From contig SKQO01000080.1 in the NCBI GenBank assembly GCA_007118975.1, positions 1-64,000 on the forward strand: a stretch of DNA of 64,000 nucleotides, given 5' to 3'. Below the pieces are notes generated by a model. The model did not search any database. It was not told where the DNA came from and saw only the letters and a list, made by a program, of their open reading frames with translations. Origin of the DNA: Halobacteriales archaeon. GTDB lineage: Archaea; Halobacteriota; Halobacteria; Halobacteriales; SKNY01. The translations under genes and the position numbers were made by a program. The stretch's first letter is position 1, and each line of letters opens with the position of its first letter. Shown in pieces: positions 39,600-50,268 of this stretch.

Positions 39600-40478
39600 A
39601 TGGTGCGGCTGGCGGTGACGACGACCTCCGAGACGTACGAGCGACTCCAGGAACCGCTCGGCGAGCGAGCCGTCTCGGTCGATCATTTGCAAGTCGACGA
39701 ACGCGCGGTGGCCCTGACCGTGGACGACGCGCCGTGGAACCCAACGGATTTCGACGTCGGGTACGTGTATCCCTCGCGATTGATGGAAGGCGGTGTGGCC
39801 GATCCGTGGCTCGATGTACCGTGGGTGAATGGGGCGGCGGATGTGCTTCGGTCGCGGAACAAGGGTGGGGTGCTCTCTCGGCTCGCAGCCGCCGGCGTGT
39901 CGGTGCCGGAGTCCGTCCTCGTCTCCAACCCGGTTGATGAATCGACGCTCCGGGAGGTGTTCGACCGCTTTGATGGCCCCGTCGTCGTCAAGCCGAATTC
40001 CACGACGCGAGGGGTCGGGGTCGCGCGTGCGGACGACCTGGATTCGTTTTTGGGTATCGTCGACTATCTCGGGCTCGTCCACGATTTCGTCGCTACCGGG
40101 GACAAATCTTTTCTCGTGCAGGAATACCTGCGTGGAGCACGAGATCTCCGCGTCATGGTCATCGACGGGACCTACGCGGGCGCGGTGGAGCGTCGTCTTC
40201 CGGATCGTGCACGGGATGCGGGGCAGTGGAAACACAACGTCCACCGGGGGGCTGTCGCCACCGGAATTCAGCCGGACGCTTCGGTCCGAAGGCTCGCGGA
40301 GACTGTCGCTGCCGAACTAGACCTCGCCCTCGTCGGGGTGGACATCCTCGTCACAGACGACCGGGCGCTGGTATCCGAAACGAATGCTCGGCCGACAATC
40401 GACGATGCGACAAAATATGAGCCGGGGTTTTTCGACCGACTGGCGGATCTCATCAAACGCACGGCAGGAAAGCCGTGA
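39600..40478 (+). CDS. RimK-like ATP-grasp protein
   Basis: GPVVVKPNSTTRGVGV, FLVQEYLRGARDLRVMVIDG, LVGVDILVTDDRALVSETNARPTID. Confidence 0.9.
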   Translation: MVRLAVTTTSETYERLQEPLGERAVSVDHLQVDERAVALTVDDAPWNPTDFDVGYVYPSRLMEGGVADPWLDVPWVNGAADVLRSRNKGGVLSRLAAAGVSVPESVLVSNPVDESTLREVFDRFDGPVVVKPNSTTRGVGVARADDLDSFLGIVDYLGLVHDFVATGDKSFLVQEYLRGARDLRVMVIDGTYAGAVERRLPDRARDAGQWKHNVHRGAVATGIQPDASVRRLAETVAAELDLALVGVDILVTDDRALVSETNARPTIDDATKYEPGFFDRLADLIKRTAGKP

Positions 40479-40485
40479 CGGTCGT

Positions 40486-40872
40486 TCAGGAGACGTTGAT
40501 GTCCGAGGAGTGGTTTTTCCGGTCGAAGACGACCTCGAGAACTCCGTTGTTGTACGTCGCCGCTGCACTGTTCTCGTCGACGCGGGCCGGCAGGTTGATC
40601 CGCTCGTCGTACTCCCGCCGATCGTTCTTCGCACTGATCGTCAGCGAGCGTCCGTCACACTTCAGTTGGATGCCGTCCTTCTCCACGCCGGGCAGATCTG
40701 CAATGACACGAACCTCGTCGTCGTGTTCGTGAATATCGACGTGCGTGTCCTGGCCGAACCCGCTGTCCGCACCGGTGCTGACCCGGACGTCGGCCGATCC
40801 GCCCATCATCTCGTTCATCATCCGCTCGATCTCGCGGAACAGGTCATCGAACGGATCGTCACGTGGGGGCAT
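40486..40872 (-). CDS. Hsp20/alpha-crystallin family protein
   Basis: DEVRVIADLPGVEKDGIQLKCDGRSLTISA; INLPARVDENSAAATYNNGVLEVVF; start trimmed. Confidence 0.94.
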   Translation of the reverse strand: MPPRDDPFDDLFREIERMMNEMMGGSADVRVSTGADSGFGQDTHVDIHEHDDEVRVIADLPGVEKDGIQLKCDGRSLTISAKNDRREYDERINLPARVDENSAAATYNNGVLEVVFDRKNHSSDINVS

Positions 40873-40996
40873 TACCGGAAGTTCGCGAGGACGGGGGATA
40901 TGCTTTTTGCACTCATTCCCGTTCATGCTCCCGGGCAGGTCGGAGAGCTTCGGTGCAAACAGTACTTACTTGCCGTCGAACGACAGAATATTTCCC

Positions 40997-42076
40997 ATGA
41001 GCTCTGCGAACGGACGTACCCCGGTCCGGGTTGGCCTGAATGGCTTCGGACGGATCGGTCGAAACGTGTTACGGGCGACAATGGTCCACGATCGGGTGGA
41101 ACTGGTTGCCATCAATGACATCATGGACAACGATGACATGCGCTATCTCGCGAGCTACGACACGGTCCACGGACGTCTCGATGACGTCTCGGCGACGAAT
41201 GGCCGGCTCTCGGTGGGCGGCGGGGAGGTCGAACTCCTCAGCGAAGAGGATCCAGCCGCGCTTCCCTGGGATGAGTTGGATGTCGATGTGGCCCTCGAGT
41301 GCACCGGGTTGTTCCGGGACTACGAGGGCGCCAGTAAACACTTGACTGCCGGTGCGGACAAAGCAATCATCTCCGCACCGCCGAAAGGTGACCGAGACGT
41401 GCTCCAGGTGGTCTACGGTGTCAACCACGATGAGTACGACGGCCAAGACGTCATTTCGAACGCTTCCTGTACGACCAACAGCGTCGCCCCGCCAGTGAAA
41501 GTCCTTCACGATGCCTTCGGCGTCCGGCGCGGGCTGCTCACGACGGTCCATGCGTACACGAGCACGCAGGCGCTCGTGGATGCCCCCCTCGCAAAACGAC
41601 GACGGGGTCGGGCGGCGGCCGCAAACATCATTCCGACGTCGACGGGTGCGGCCGTCGCCACGACCGAAGTTCTCCCGGAGCTCGAGGGTCGTTTGGATGG
41701 GATGTCGATGCGGGTTCCCGTTCCGAACGGGTCGGTGACCGACCTCGTGGTCGACCTCGAAGCCGAGCCCGATCGCCAGGACGTCAACGAGGCCATCCGG
41801 CGTGCAGCGGACGACGAGCTCGCCGGCGTGCTCGGATACACGGACGAGGAAATCGTGTCCTCGGACATCATCGGCCTCCCGTTTTCCTCGTACGTCGATC
41901 TCAAGTCAACGATGGATGCCGGCGACGGATTCGTCAAACTGCTCGCGTGGTATGACAACGAGGCGGGCTTTTCCAACCGTCTGCTGGATGTGGCGTCCTA
42001 TATCTCGACAGGCGAGGAGCTGGACCCGGGGCCGACCCGCGTGAGCCCGGGTGCAGAGCCGTTTACCGGGGGGTGA
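40997..42076 (+). CDS. gap: Glyceraldehyde-3-phosphate dehydrogenase, bacterial-type
   Basis: VGLNGFGRIGRN, SNASCTTNSVAPP catalytic Cys, WYDNEAGFSNR. Confidence 0.97.
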   Translation: MSSANGRTPVRVGLNGFGRIGRNVLRATMVHDRVELVAINDIMDNDDMRYLASYDTVHGRLDDVSATNGRLSVGGGEVELLSEEDPAALPWDELDVDVALECTGLFRDYEGASKHLTAGADKAIISAPPKGDRDVLQVVYGVNHDEYDGQDVISNASCTTNSVAPPVKVLHDAFGVRRGLLTTVHAYTSTQALVDAPLAKRRRGRAAAANIIPTSTGAAVATTEVLPELEGRLDGMSMRVPVPNGSVTDLVVDLEAEPDRQDVNEAIRRAADDELAGVLGYTDEEIVSSDIIGLPFSSYVDLKSTMDAGDGFVKLLAWYDNEAGFSNRLLDVASYISTGEELDPGPTRVSPGAEPFTGG

Positions 42077-42088
42077 CGCTCACCTGCT

Positions 42089-43315
42089 ATGTTCGCGACG
42101 ATCGACGACCTCCCACGGGGAAGACGAATACTCGCGCGCCTGGACCTCAACTCACCTGTCAAGGACGGCGAGGTACAGGACAATCGCCGGTTCGGCCGAC
42201 ACGTGGAAACGCTGCGTGAGCTCATCGAAGACGAGCACGCGGTGACCGTGCTGGCCCACCAGGGTCGGCCTGGTCGGGACACGTTCGTCTCACTCGAACA
42301 ACACGCCGTGATCCTCGAGGAGTATCTGGGCGAGGAGGTCCGGTTCTGTCCCGAGACCCTTGGACGAACGGCCGCAGACGCGATCGACGGTCTTGGACAC
42401 GGCGACATTCTCGTCCTCGAGAACGTGCGGATGGTCGAGGAGGAACTGGCCGATCGAACACCCGAGGAACACGCACGCTCGCGGCTGGTCGCCGGGCTGG
42501 CAGCACACACGCAGGCCTACGTCGGGGACGCCTATTCGACCGCGCACCGAGAACACGCTTCCATCGTCGGGTTCCCCCACGTGATGCCGGCTGTCGCCGG
42601 TCGTGTCATGGAACGGGAGTACCAGGCGAACTCCGCGATCCAGGGACGGTCCTTCGATGGGTCAGTCGTTATGGTACTCGGCGGGACCAAAGCCGACGAT
42701 CTCTTTCGCGTCATCGAGGGTGTAAGCGACCGGGTGGACACCTTCCTGCTCGGTGGGGTCATCGGGGAACTGTGCCTACGGACCCAAGGCTACGAGGTAG
42801 GGTTTGACGTCGACGATGGCGAGCTGTTCGATCCGATCTGGCGAGAACACGCCACCGAGATTCGCGACCTCGTACGTAGTTACGAGGATCAACTACAGTT
42901 GCCGACGGATTTGGCCTACGAGGACGGAACGGGAGGCCGGTCGGAGCTCGACGTCGACGGTCTCTCGAAATCACGGGACCTCCAGGACATCGGCCACGAC
43001 ACGATCGATCGTTATCGCGACGTGATCGACGATGCCGCGGCGGTGTTCGTGAAGGGTGCAGTCGGCGTCTTCGAGGACGATCGATTCAGCGCCGGGACGG
43101 TCAAACTGGTCGAGGCGATCGGCGAGAGCGACGCGTTCTCGGTTATCGGGGGTGGCGACACCTCCCGCGTCCTCGATCTATACGATCTCGACGAACGGAA
43201 CTATTCGCACGTCTCTATTGCCGGCGGTGCATACGTTCGCGCGCTGGCTGGTGAATCGCTCGCAGGGGTCACGGCCCTGGAGGCCGCCGCGGCACGAATG
43301 GCCGAGCGACGGTGA
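42089..43315 (+). CDS. pgk: Phosphoglycerate kinase
   Basis: RILARLDLNSPVKDGEVQDNRR; VLGGTKADDLF; VIGGGDTSRVLD. Confidence 0.95.
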   Translation: MFATIDDLPRGRRILARLDLNSPVKDGEVQDNRRFGRHVETLRELIEDEHAVTVLAHQGRPGRDTFVSLEQHAVILEEYLGEEVRFCPETLGRTAADAIDGLGHGDILVLENVRMVEEELADRTPEEHARSRLVAGLAAHTQAYVGDAYSTAHREHASIVGFPHVMPAVAGRVMEREYQANSAIQGRSFDGSVVMVLGGTKADDLFRVIEGVSDRVDTFLLGGVIGELCLRTQGYEVGFDVDDGELFDPIWREHATEIRDLVRSYEDQLQLPTDLAYEDGTGGRSELDVDGLSKSRDLQDIGHDTIDRYRDVIDDAAAVFVKGAVGVFEDDRFSAGTVKLVEAIGESDAFSVIGGGDTSRVLDLYDLDERNYSHVSIAGGAYVRALAGESLAGVTALEAAAARMAERR

Positions 43316-43352
43316 AGACAATGACTAACTCCACCCTAGCCGAGCGTGGTGT

Positions 43353-44312
43353 ATGGACGACACCGGACTCGAGCCAGCGGCCGCCACGGCCGTAAACCAG
43401 TGTCTGCGGCTGTCGCCGGACGAAACGTGTCTGATCGTCACTGACGACGACCGATTGGCGATTGCGGAGGCACTGTATGGAGCAGCGGCGGAAACGGGTG
43501 CAACGGTGACCCAGCTTCGATACGAACCGGGAGCCGAACACGGAGCGGAGCCCCCAGTGCCGACGGGTACTGCCATGGCGGCCGTCGACGCGTTCTTGGC
43601 CCCGACCAGCAAGAGCATTAGCCACACGAGAGCACGTCAGGCCGCCTGCGAGGCGGGCGCCAGGGGTGCAACCCTTCCGGGCATTACTGAGGATGTGTTC
43701 GTAACGGGCCTGGCAGCCGATTACGATTCAATCCGTTCGGCGTGTGAACGGCTCGAAACGCGCCTGGACGGGGTATCAAGCGTCCGTGTTACCACGCCTG
43801 CTGGAACGGACGTGACGTTCGACGTGGGAACTCGCGAGTGGCGATCGGACACGGGTTTGATCCACGAGCCAGGCGCCTTCTCGAACCTCCCGGCTGGAGA
43901 GGTCTTTATCAGTCCGGCCGCGGCGACGGGAACCTACGTCGTCGACGGAACGATGCGCCCCTACGGACTGCTGGACCCGGGTCAGCGGATCACGATCACC
44001 GTCGAGGACGGGTACGCGACCGACATTGACGACGACCGGGTTCGCGAATCATTCGAACGGGCCGCCGAGAGCGTCGGCCGAGACGCGTACAACGTTGCGG
44101 AGTTGGGCATCGGCACAAATCTGGGGGTGACGGACCTGTCGGGATCAGTACTCCTCGACGAGAAAGCGGCCGGCACGGTCCACATCGCCCTGGGTGATGA
44201 CGCGAGTATCGGCGGGGATACCGATGCACCGATCCACGCGGATGGCGTGCTGCGCTCCCCAACGGTGTACGTCGACGGGGCGGAACTCCAGCTGCCAGGG
44301 TCAACCACCTAG
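43353..44312 (+). CDS. Aminopeptidase-like protein (M29 family-like)
   Basis: GTDVTFDVGTREWRSDTGLIHEPGAFSNLPAGEVFISP; AELGIGTNLGVTDLSGSVLLDEKAAGTVHIALGDD. Confidence 0.85.
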   Translation: MDDTGLEPAAATAVNQCLRLSPDETCLIVTDDDRLAIAEALYGAAAETGATVTQLRYEPGAEHGAEPPVPTGTAMAAVDAFLAPTSKSISHTRARQAACEAGARGATLPGITEDVFVTGLAADYDSIRSACERLETRLDGVSSVRVTTPAGTDVTFDVGTREWRSDTGLIHEPGAFSNLPAGEVFISPAAATGTYVVDGTMRPYGLLDPGQRITITVEDGYATDIDDDRVRESFERAAESVGRDAYNVAELGIGTNLGVTDLSGSVLLDEKAAGTVHIALGDDASIGGDTDAPIHADGVLRSPTVYVDGAELQLPGSTT

Positions 44313-44378
44313 CCACGTGCCCGGCGTTTTTCGCCGTTCTCGGGGAACTTTTAGCGATGGGCCGTGATAGTGGATGGT

Positions 44379-45053
44379 ATGACCGCCAGGGACCTCGACG
44401 TCGGGGACCATGTCGTGGCCCGCTGCCCGTCCTGTGCGGACGGACGGCCGCAGCCCCACGAGGTCCTAAAGCCCTCCACACAGGCCACCGTGCGGTGTCT
44501 GACCTGCGATCACGTTCACAAAACTCGCATCGAACCCGAGACGACAGAGCCAATCCGCGTTGTGGTTTCGGTCGATGATGAGTCGCTGGCGACGGAGGCG
44601 GACGTGCCTACCGAGGAGACTCTCGCTGTCGGCGAAGAGTTCGTCGTCGAGACCGACGATGACGTCCTGGGGGTCCGCATCACGAGCTTGGAACTCGAGG
44701 GAGACCGGCGAGTCGAAAGCGCCCCGGCCACGGCGATCAACACTATCTGGACGCGGGCGGTCGATAACGTCGCCGTAAACGTAACCGTCCATCCTGCCGA
44801 CGGCCGCCGGGAGGCAACCACCAGCGATCGGTGGTACGTGCCCGGTGACGAGACCGTCGAGGTAGGGGAGCAACGGGAGGTAAACGACGCGACCGTCCGG
44901 ATCGAACGTATCCAGCTCCGCGAAGACGCGATCGCCTATTCCACTAACCTCGTCGACCGAGCGGGAGAGCCGGTCCAGGCAAAGGACATCAACCGAGTGT
45001 ACGCCCGCGAACAGGGTGCGTCAGGATGGAGGTCAGCCTGGGATGAACTTTGA
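44379..45053 (+). CDS. HVO_0476-family zinc finger protein
   Basis: CPSCADGRPQPHEVL...CLTCDHVH; acidic beta-rich C-terminus. Confidence 0.85.
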   Translation: MTARDLDVGDHVVARCPSCADGRPQPHEVLKPSTQATVRCLTCDHVHKTRIEPETTEPIRVVVSVDDESLATEADVPTEETLAVGEEFVVETDDDVLGVRITSLELEGDRRVESAPATAINTIWTRAVDNVAVNVTVHPADGRREATTSDRWYVPGDETVEVGEQREVNDATVRIERIQLREDAIAYSTNLVDRAGEPVQAKDINRVYAREQGASGWRSAWDEL

Positions 45054-45723
45054 TCCGACCGGCGGTAACGGGGACCGATCGTCGCCCGCCGAGACTGATT
45101 TCGCGAGCGCTCGAAATCGAATGGTCGATCGCCTCGAGCACAACGGCCGTATCACACGCCAGGAAACGGCAGGGGCGATGCGTGCGGTTCCACGGCACGC
45201 CTTCGTTCCCGAGGACAAGGCGGGGTCCGCGTACGCAGATCGTCCACTCGGAATCGGTGAAGGGCAAACGATCTCCGCGCCTCATATGGTCGCGATGATG
45301 ACGGATCTTCTGGAGGTGTCTCGTGGCGATAAGGTCCTGGAAATCGGAACGGGATGCGGGTATCACGCGGCAGTCACGGCGGAACTCGTGGGAGCAGAGA
45401 ACGTCTTTTCGATCGAATACCATGATTCTCTCGCGAGGGAGGCTCGCGAGGTGCTCGAGGCCTGTGGATACGGCGCCGTTACGGTACAAGTCGCCGACGG
45501 TCACGACGGGTGGCCCACCCATGCGCCGTACCGTGCCGCGTATCTGACGTGTGCACCCACGTCATTTCCCGAGGCTGTCGTCGAGCAAGTCCCCGACGGC
45601 GTTGTCGTGGGTCCGATCGGCCGTACCAGACAGGACTTGATCCGACTCCGACGGCGTGCTGGGGAGACGATCCAGCGTGAGAACCACGGTGGCGTCCGGT
45701 TCGTGAAAATGCGGCGTCAGTGA
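45043..45723 (+). CDS. pcm: Protein-L-isoaspartate O-methyltransferase
   Basis: YADRPLGIGEGQTISAPHMVAMM; VLEIGTGCGYHAAVTAEL. Confidence 0.94.
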   Translation: MNFDPTGGNGDRSSPAETDFASARNRMVDRLEHNGRITRQETAGAMRAVPRHAFVPEDKAGSAYADRPLGIGEGQTISAPHMVAMMTDLLEVSRGDKVLEIGTGCGYHAAVTAELVGAENVFSIEYHDSLAREAREVLEACGYGAVTVQVADGHDGWPTHAPYRAAYLTCAPTSFPEAVVEQVPDGVVVGPIGRTRQDLIRLRRRAGETIQRENHGGVRFVKMRRQ

Positions 45724-45770
45724 GCCGGTGCAGTCGCACGATTCAAGTCGATCGTCTGCCTAGCGGGTAC

Positions 45771-46517
45771 ATGGACCCGGCGGTTCTCCGTGACGATATG
45801 GTCGATAGCCTCGAGCACGAGGCAAAGGGGGTGATATCGAGCGATGCTGTCGGGTTGGCAATGCGGACGGTCCCCCGTCACGTGTTTCTGGAGGAGACGC
45901 ATGCGGCTCACGCGGATCGGGAGCACCGCATCGCGGGGACGATCGTGTTCGCTCCGAGCACAGTCGCCCGACTCGTGGAAGCGCTCGCGCCCGATCCGAA
46001 CGATCGGGCCCTGCTCGTGGGTGCTGGCGTCGGGTATACCGCCGCGGTCTTGGCAGAGATCGTCGGGGAACGAAACGTCCACGCGATCGAACTTTCCGGC
46101 GACATCACACGGTTGGCACGCCGTAACCTCGCGGACGCCGGCTACGACGGGGTATTGGTGTCACAAGGGGATGGTGCACACGGATTAGGGCCCTATGCCC
46201 CGTACGATCGTATACTGGTCGAAACGGCAGTGGTGAATCCACCGCGACGGCTGCAGGATCAGCTCGCACCGGACGGACGGATGGTCCTTCCGCTGGGTGC
46301 CGGCATCCAAGAACTGGTCGCCGTCGAAGGGGACGAGGTTGTCCGACGGTTCGGCTCGATCGCCGTCGAACCCATGCTCCTCCCGGGGGAGGAGTCGGGT
46401 GCTATCGAACGCAATCGGACCAGACGCGAGGATCGGGAGCACGCGGAACGGGCGGCTCAGCGACGGCAGAGCCTGGCCCACGAGTGGATCGACTGGGACA
46501 CAGATTCGCCCGGCTAG
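45771..46517 (+). CDS. Divergent protein-L-isoaspartate O-methyltransferase paralog
   Basis: AMRTVPRHVFLEETHAAHADREHRI...LLVGAGVGYTAAVLAEIVG; adjacent to pcm but motifs altered. Confidence 0.85.
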   Translation: MDPAVLRDDMVDSLEHEAKGVISSDAVGLAMRTVPRHVFLEETHAAHADREHRIAGTIVFAPSTVARLVEALAPDPNDRALLVGAGVGYTAAVLAEIVGERNVHAIELSGDITRLARRNLADAGYDGVLVSQGDGAHGLGPYAPYDRILVETAVVNPPRRLQDQLAPDGRMVLPLGAGIQELVAVEGDEVVRRFGSIAVEPMLLPGEESGAIERNRTRREDREHAERAAQRRQSLAHEWIDWDTDSPG

Positions 46518-46536
46518 TCGTCTCCGCCGGGTCGGG

Positions 46537-46965
46537 TTAGGGCTGTTCGAGCGTGTTGACGAAGTCGTCCACCGGCAGGACGGAGTAATCGACGGCGACG
46601 GTATCCTGTGTGGCCCGAATTTTCCCGACGAATTCGGAAATTTGGGTCAAATTTCCCTCGACGACAAACAGTTCCAGGCAGTAGTGCTCGCCGACGTGTG
46701 TGTGGACGTTCGAGCTGACGAGATCCTCATGTTCGTGTCGCAACCGCATCATTCGCTCCTCGACGGTCAGCGTATCGTAGTTGAACAGTACCGTGATCAC
46801 GCCCATCAGGGGACGATCAGCCAGCTCTCGATCCTCGAACTCCCCGAGGAGATCCCTGGCCGCCTCGCGCATTACCTCACTCCGCCCTGTATATCCGTGC
46901 TGGTCCGCGAACTCGTCAATGCGGTCCAGGAGGTCTTCGGGCATCGAGATACTTACTACTGTCAT
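46537..46965 (-). CDS. nikR: NikR-type CopG-family nickel-responsive regulator
   Basis: RHH N-terminus [55 protein letters not shown] metal site. Confidence 0.92.
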   Translation of the reverse strand: MTVVSISMPEDLLDRIDEFADQHGYTGRSEVMREAARDLLGEFEDRELADRPLMGVITVLFNYDTLTVEERMMRLRHEHEDLVSSNVHTHVGEHYCLELFVVEGNLTQISEFVGKIRATQDTVAVDYSVLPVDDFVNTLEQP

Positions 46966-47031
46966 ATGTTAAATTGTGGCTGAGTAGTTGTTAACTTTTC
47001 CTAAAACCCGTCGCTCACGGGTTGCCGATTA

Positions 47032-48462
47032 TTATTCGAATTCGACATCGTGCCAGGAGAGGCGGACGTCCCGGGCGGCCGCGACCTGGTCGATTCGGCG
47101 GGCGCTCGTGCGTCTCGGTGCATCGGCAAAGTCGTCCTCATCACCCGCCGCGACGGTGTTAAACGCCCGGGCTAGCTGATCCAGCGTGTCCCGGTTCTCG
47201 CTCTCGGTCGGTTCCGTCATGAGTGCCTCCCGGACGATATCGGGCCACTTCGTCGTCGGGGGGTGAACGCCGTGATCGAGCATCGCCTTCGCCACTTCAG
47301 CGGCGTCCTTATCTCCGGCACTCGCGACAAATTCGTGGTGATACGGTTCATGCGGGATCTCCATGTCGAGTTGCGAGCCCAGATAGTTCGCGTTAAGGAC
47401 GGCCTTCGCACTGGTATCGGCCAGTCCCGGATCCCCCAGGCGAGCGATATAGGCGAACGCCTTGATGAGTACCAGCCAGTTTCCACAGAATCCGTGGACC
47501 TTTCCGATCGACTGTGCCGGTTCGTAGGTCTCGAACCCGTCGCCCGTCTCGCGAATGTGTGGGGTCGGCAGGAAGGGTTGAAGATCTTCGGTGACCCCGA
47601 CCGGTCCTGCGCCCGGGCCGCCACCGCCGTGCGGTGTGGCGAAGGTTTTGTGGACATTGTAGTGCATGATGTCAAAGCCCATATCGCCCGGGCGCGCGCG
47701 GCCAAGTAACGCGTTGAGGTTAGCGCCATCGTAGTAGAGGAGTCCCCCCGCGTCGTGGACGGTAGCCGCGATGGTTTCGATATCCCGCTCGAACAGTCCG
47801 AGCGTATTGGGGTTCGTCAGCATCAGGGCAGCCGTCCGATCGGACGTGGCCGCTTCGAGGGCCGAGAGGTCGATGCGGCCGTCGTCCCCGCTCGGTAGTT
47901 CGATGACGTCATAGCCGGCCAGTGCAGCGCTCGCGAAGTTGGTGCCGTGTGCGGTATCAGGGACGATCACCTCATCCCGGTGGCTCTCCCCCCGGTGGTC
48001 GTGGTAGTTGGCCGCAATCCGGATCCCCGTGAATTCCCCGGCCGCGCCCGCGGGCGGCTGCAGGGTAACCGCATCCATGCCCCCGATGCGGGCGAGGTAG
48101 TCCTGTAATCTCCCACAGAGTTCGAGCGTCCCCTGGGTGGTTTCGTCGCCCCGGTGGGGGTGAATCAGTCCGGCCGGGTCGGCCGCAACGTCCTCCGTGA
48201 ATTTGGGGTTGTACTTCATCGTACAGGATCCCAGCGGATAGGGACCGCTGTCGACGCCGTAGGTCATCTGCGATAGGCGGGTGTAGTGACGTGCGAGTTC
48301 CGGTTCGCTCAATCGGGGAAGTGTCACCTCGTCACGGGTGAGCTCGTCGGGGAGGGGAACGTCTCGGTCGTCGAGATCGACGGTCCGTTCCGCCTTCTCG
48401 GCGGAAAGTGGCTCGTATACCGGCTCCTCCGTTCGCCGCCAGCGCGCCTGGTCGTAGATCAT
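47032..48462 (-). CDS. gcvPB: Glycine dehydrogenase (decarboxylating) subunit 2
   Basis: [41 protein letters not shown] lysine; start trimmed. Confidence 0.96.
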   Translation of the reverse strand: MIYDQARWRRTEEPVYEPLSAEKAERTVDLDDRDVPLPDELTRDEVTLPRLSEPELARHYTRLSQMTYGVDSGPYPLGSCTMKYNPKFTEDVAADPAGLIHPHRGDETTQGTLELCGRLQDYLARIGGMDAVTLQPPAGAAGEFTGIRIAANYHDHRGESHRDEVIVPDTAHGTNFASAALAGYDVIELPSGDDGRIDLSALEAATSDRTAALMLTNPNTLGLFERDIETIAATVHDAGGLLYYDGANLNALLGRARPGDMGFDIMHYNVHKTFATPHGGGGPGAGPVGVTEDLQPFLPTPHIRETGDGFETYEPAQSIGKVHGFCGNWLVLIKAFAYIARLGDPGLADTSAKAVLNANYLGSQLDMEIPHEPYHHEFVASAGDKDAAEVAKAMLDHGVHPPTTKWPDIVREALMTEPTESENRDTLDQLARAFNTVAAGDEDDFADAPRRTSARRIDQVAAARDVRLSWHDVEFE

Positions 48463-49793
48463 GCCGTCGCCTCCTCGAATGCCTTGACCAGCCCGTCGAT
48501 CGCGTCGGCCGTGAGCTCCGTGACACACATCTGCAGATGATCGTCGTCCAACACGTGCACGGCATATCCCGCGCCAACGAGGGCGTCGGCAACCGACTTC
48601 GCAGAGGCGTCCGTCCGCGCCACGAACTCCCTGAAATGATGGGCTTCGTACACCGGAGCGGTTACCCCCTCGATCTCGTCGAGCCGTGCCGCGAGTTCGG
48701 CCGCCAGTTCGACGCACTCGCTCGCCAGGTCGACCAGTCCGTCGGCCCCGAGCCAGGTCAGATGCATCGCTGTCCGTAACCCGACCCAGGCCTGATTTGT
48801 ACAAATATTACTGGTGGCTCGTTCCCGCCGGATGTGCTGTTCCCGCGTCTGAAGAGTTAGGGTGTACGCTCGCCGTCCGTCGTCATCTGTCGTCGCCCCG
48901 ACCAGCCGCCCGGGTACCTGCCTGAGGAACGTATCGCGGGTCGCAAACAGACCGAGTCCCATCCCGTGGCTCGTCGGGAGTCCGAGGGAGGCGGCGTCCC
49001 CGATGACGACGTCGACTCCCTGGCTTGCGGGCTCGGCCAACAAGCCCATTGCCACGGGGTCCGTTCCGAGCGTCGCGAGCGCGTCGTGGTCGTCCGCGAG
49101 CTCACAGACCTCGACAACGGCCGGCTCGATCGTCCCGTAGACCGTCGGATTTTCAAGATACACGAAGAGCGTGTCCGCATCCACCTGATCGCGAAGTCCG
49201 TCGACATCCACCGTTCCGTCCGCGAACGGATACGCCTCGATACTGACGTCGGTCCCCGCCAGGTAGTTCTCGAGCACGGATCGTCGACCGGGAACCATCG
49301 CTTCCGGCACAAGGACGCGGTCGCCGTCGACCCCGCGAAGCCGGGTGGCCATCGTCGCCGCTTCCCCCAGGGCAGCCGCTGCGTCGTAGCTCGAACAGTT
49401 GACCACCGGTAGTCCGGTGAGCTCGACGAACATCGACTGGTACTCGAACAGGGCTTGGAGGAATCCCTGGGCGATCTCCGGCTGGTACTGGGTATAGGAG
49501 GTGAGAAACTCCGAACGACCGGCGACGTCATCGACGACGGACGGAATGTAGTGGCCATAATGGCCACGACCGAGAAACTCGATCAGCTCGTCGTTGCGTC
49601 CGAATAGTTCAGCACATTCTTCGCGGATCTCTCGCTCGGTGCGCTGGTCGATCCCGAAGGAATCGTCGAACGCGACGGCATCCGGGATGTCGAACAGTTC
49701 GTCCTCGGTTTGCACCCCGACCGCTTCGAGCATCGCTGCCGTCTCCTCGGGAGCGTGGGGGGTGAACGGGCTGCCGTCCGTCTCGTGGGCCAT
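48459..49793 (-). CDS. gcvPA: Glycine dehydrogenase (decarboxylating) subunit 1
   Basis: [23 protein letters not shown]; overlaps gcvPB by 4 nt. Confidence 0.96.
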   Translation of the reverse strand: MAHETDGSPFTPHAPEETAAMLEAVGVQTEDELFDIPDAVAFDDSFGIDQRTEREIREECAELFGRNDELIEFLGRGHYGHYIPSVVDDVAGRSEFLTSYTQYQPEIAQGFLQALFEYQSMFVELTGLPVVNCSSYDAAAALGEAATMATRLRGVDGDRVLVPEAMVPGRRSVLENYLAGTDVSIEAYPFADGTVDVDGLRDQVDADTLFVYLENPTVYGTIEPAVVEVCELADDHDALATLGTDPVAMGLLAEPASQGVDVVIGDAASLGLPTSHGMGLGLFATRDTFLRQVPGRLVGATTDDDGRRAYTLTLQTREQHIRRERATSNICTNQAWVGLRTAMHLTWLGADGLVDLASECVELAAELAARLDEIEGVTAPVYEAHHFREFVARTDASAKSVADALVGAGYAVHVLDDDHLQMCVTELTADAIDGLVKAFEEATA

Positions 49794-49884
49794 CGCAGTT
49801 AGTCCCTCCCGCCGCGCTGGGTAGTTTCCATACGGTTCACCGGCTCGTCTACGTAACGTACGTATCCCATCGATTGTGCACCGT

Positions 49885-50268
49885 TCACTCGAGCTGATCT
49901 TCGTACTCCGCCGCAGAGAGTAATTCGTCGACCGCGTCGGCCGCCGTCGGTTCGATCTCGATCATCCACCCATCCCCGAACGGATCCTCATTGACGAGTT
50001 CCGGCTGGTCCATCACGGTTTCGTTGACGTCGGTGACGGTTCCGCCGACCGGTGCGTACAGATCCGACACGGCCTTGATGCTCTCGATAACGCCGAACGC
50101 TTCCTCCGCCTCGAGCTCGTCGTCTACCTGCGGAAGCTCGACGAACACGATGTCGCCGAGCTCGTCCTGTGCGAAATCCGTAATACCGATGCGAACGATC
50201 CCGTCGCGATCTTCGACCCATTCGTGGGTCGCGACGTACCGCCGGTCCTCCGGGACCTCATAGGTCAT
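49885..50268 (-). CDS. gcvH: Glycine cleavage system H protein
   Basis: [21 protein letters not shown] lipoyl-lysine motif. Confidence 0.97.
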   Translation of the reverse strand: MTYEVPEDRRYVATHEWVEDRDGIVRIGITDFAQDELGDIVFVELPQVDDELEAEEAFGVIESIKAVSDLYAPVGGTVTDVNETVMDQPELVNEDPFGDGWMIEIEPTAADAVDELLSAAEYEDQLE

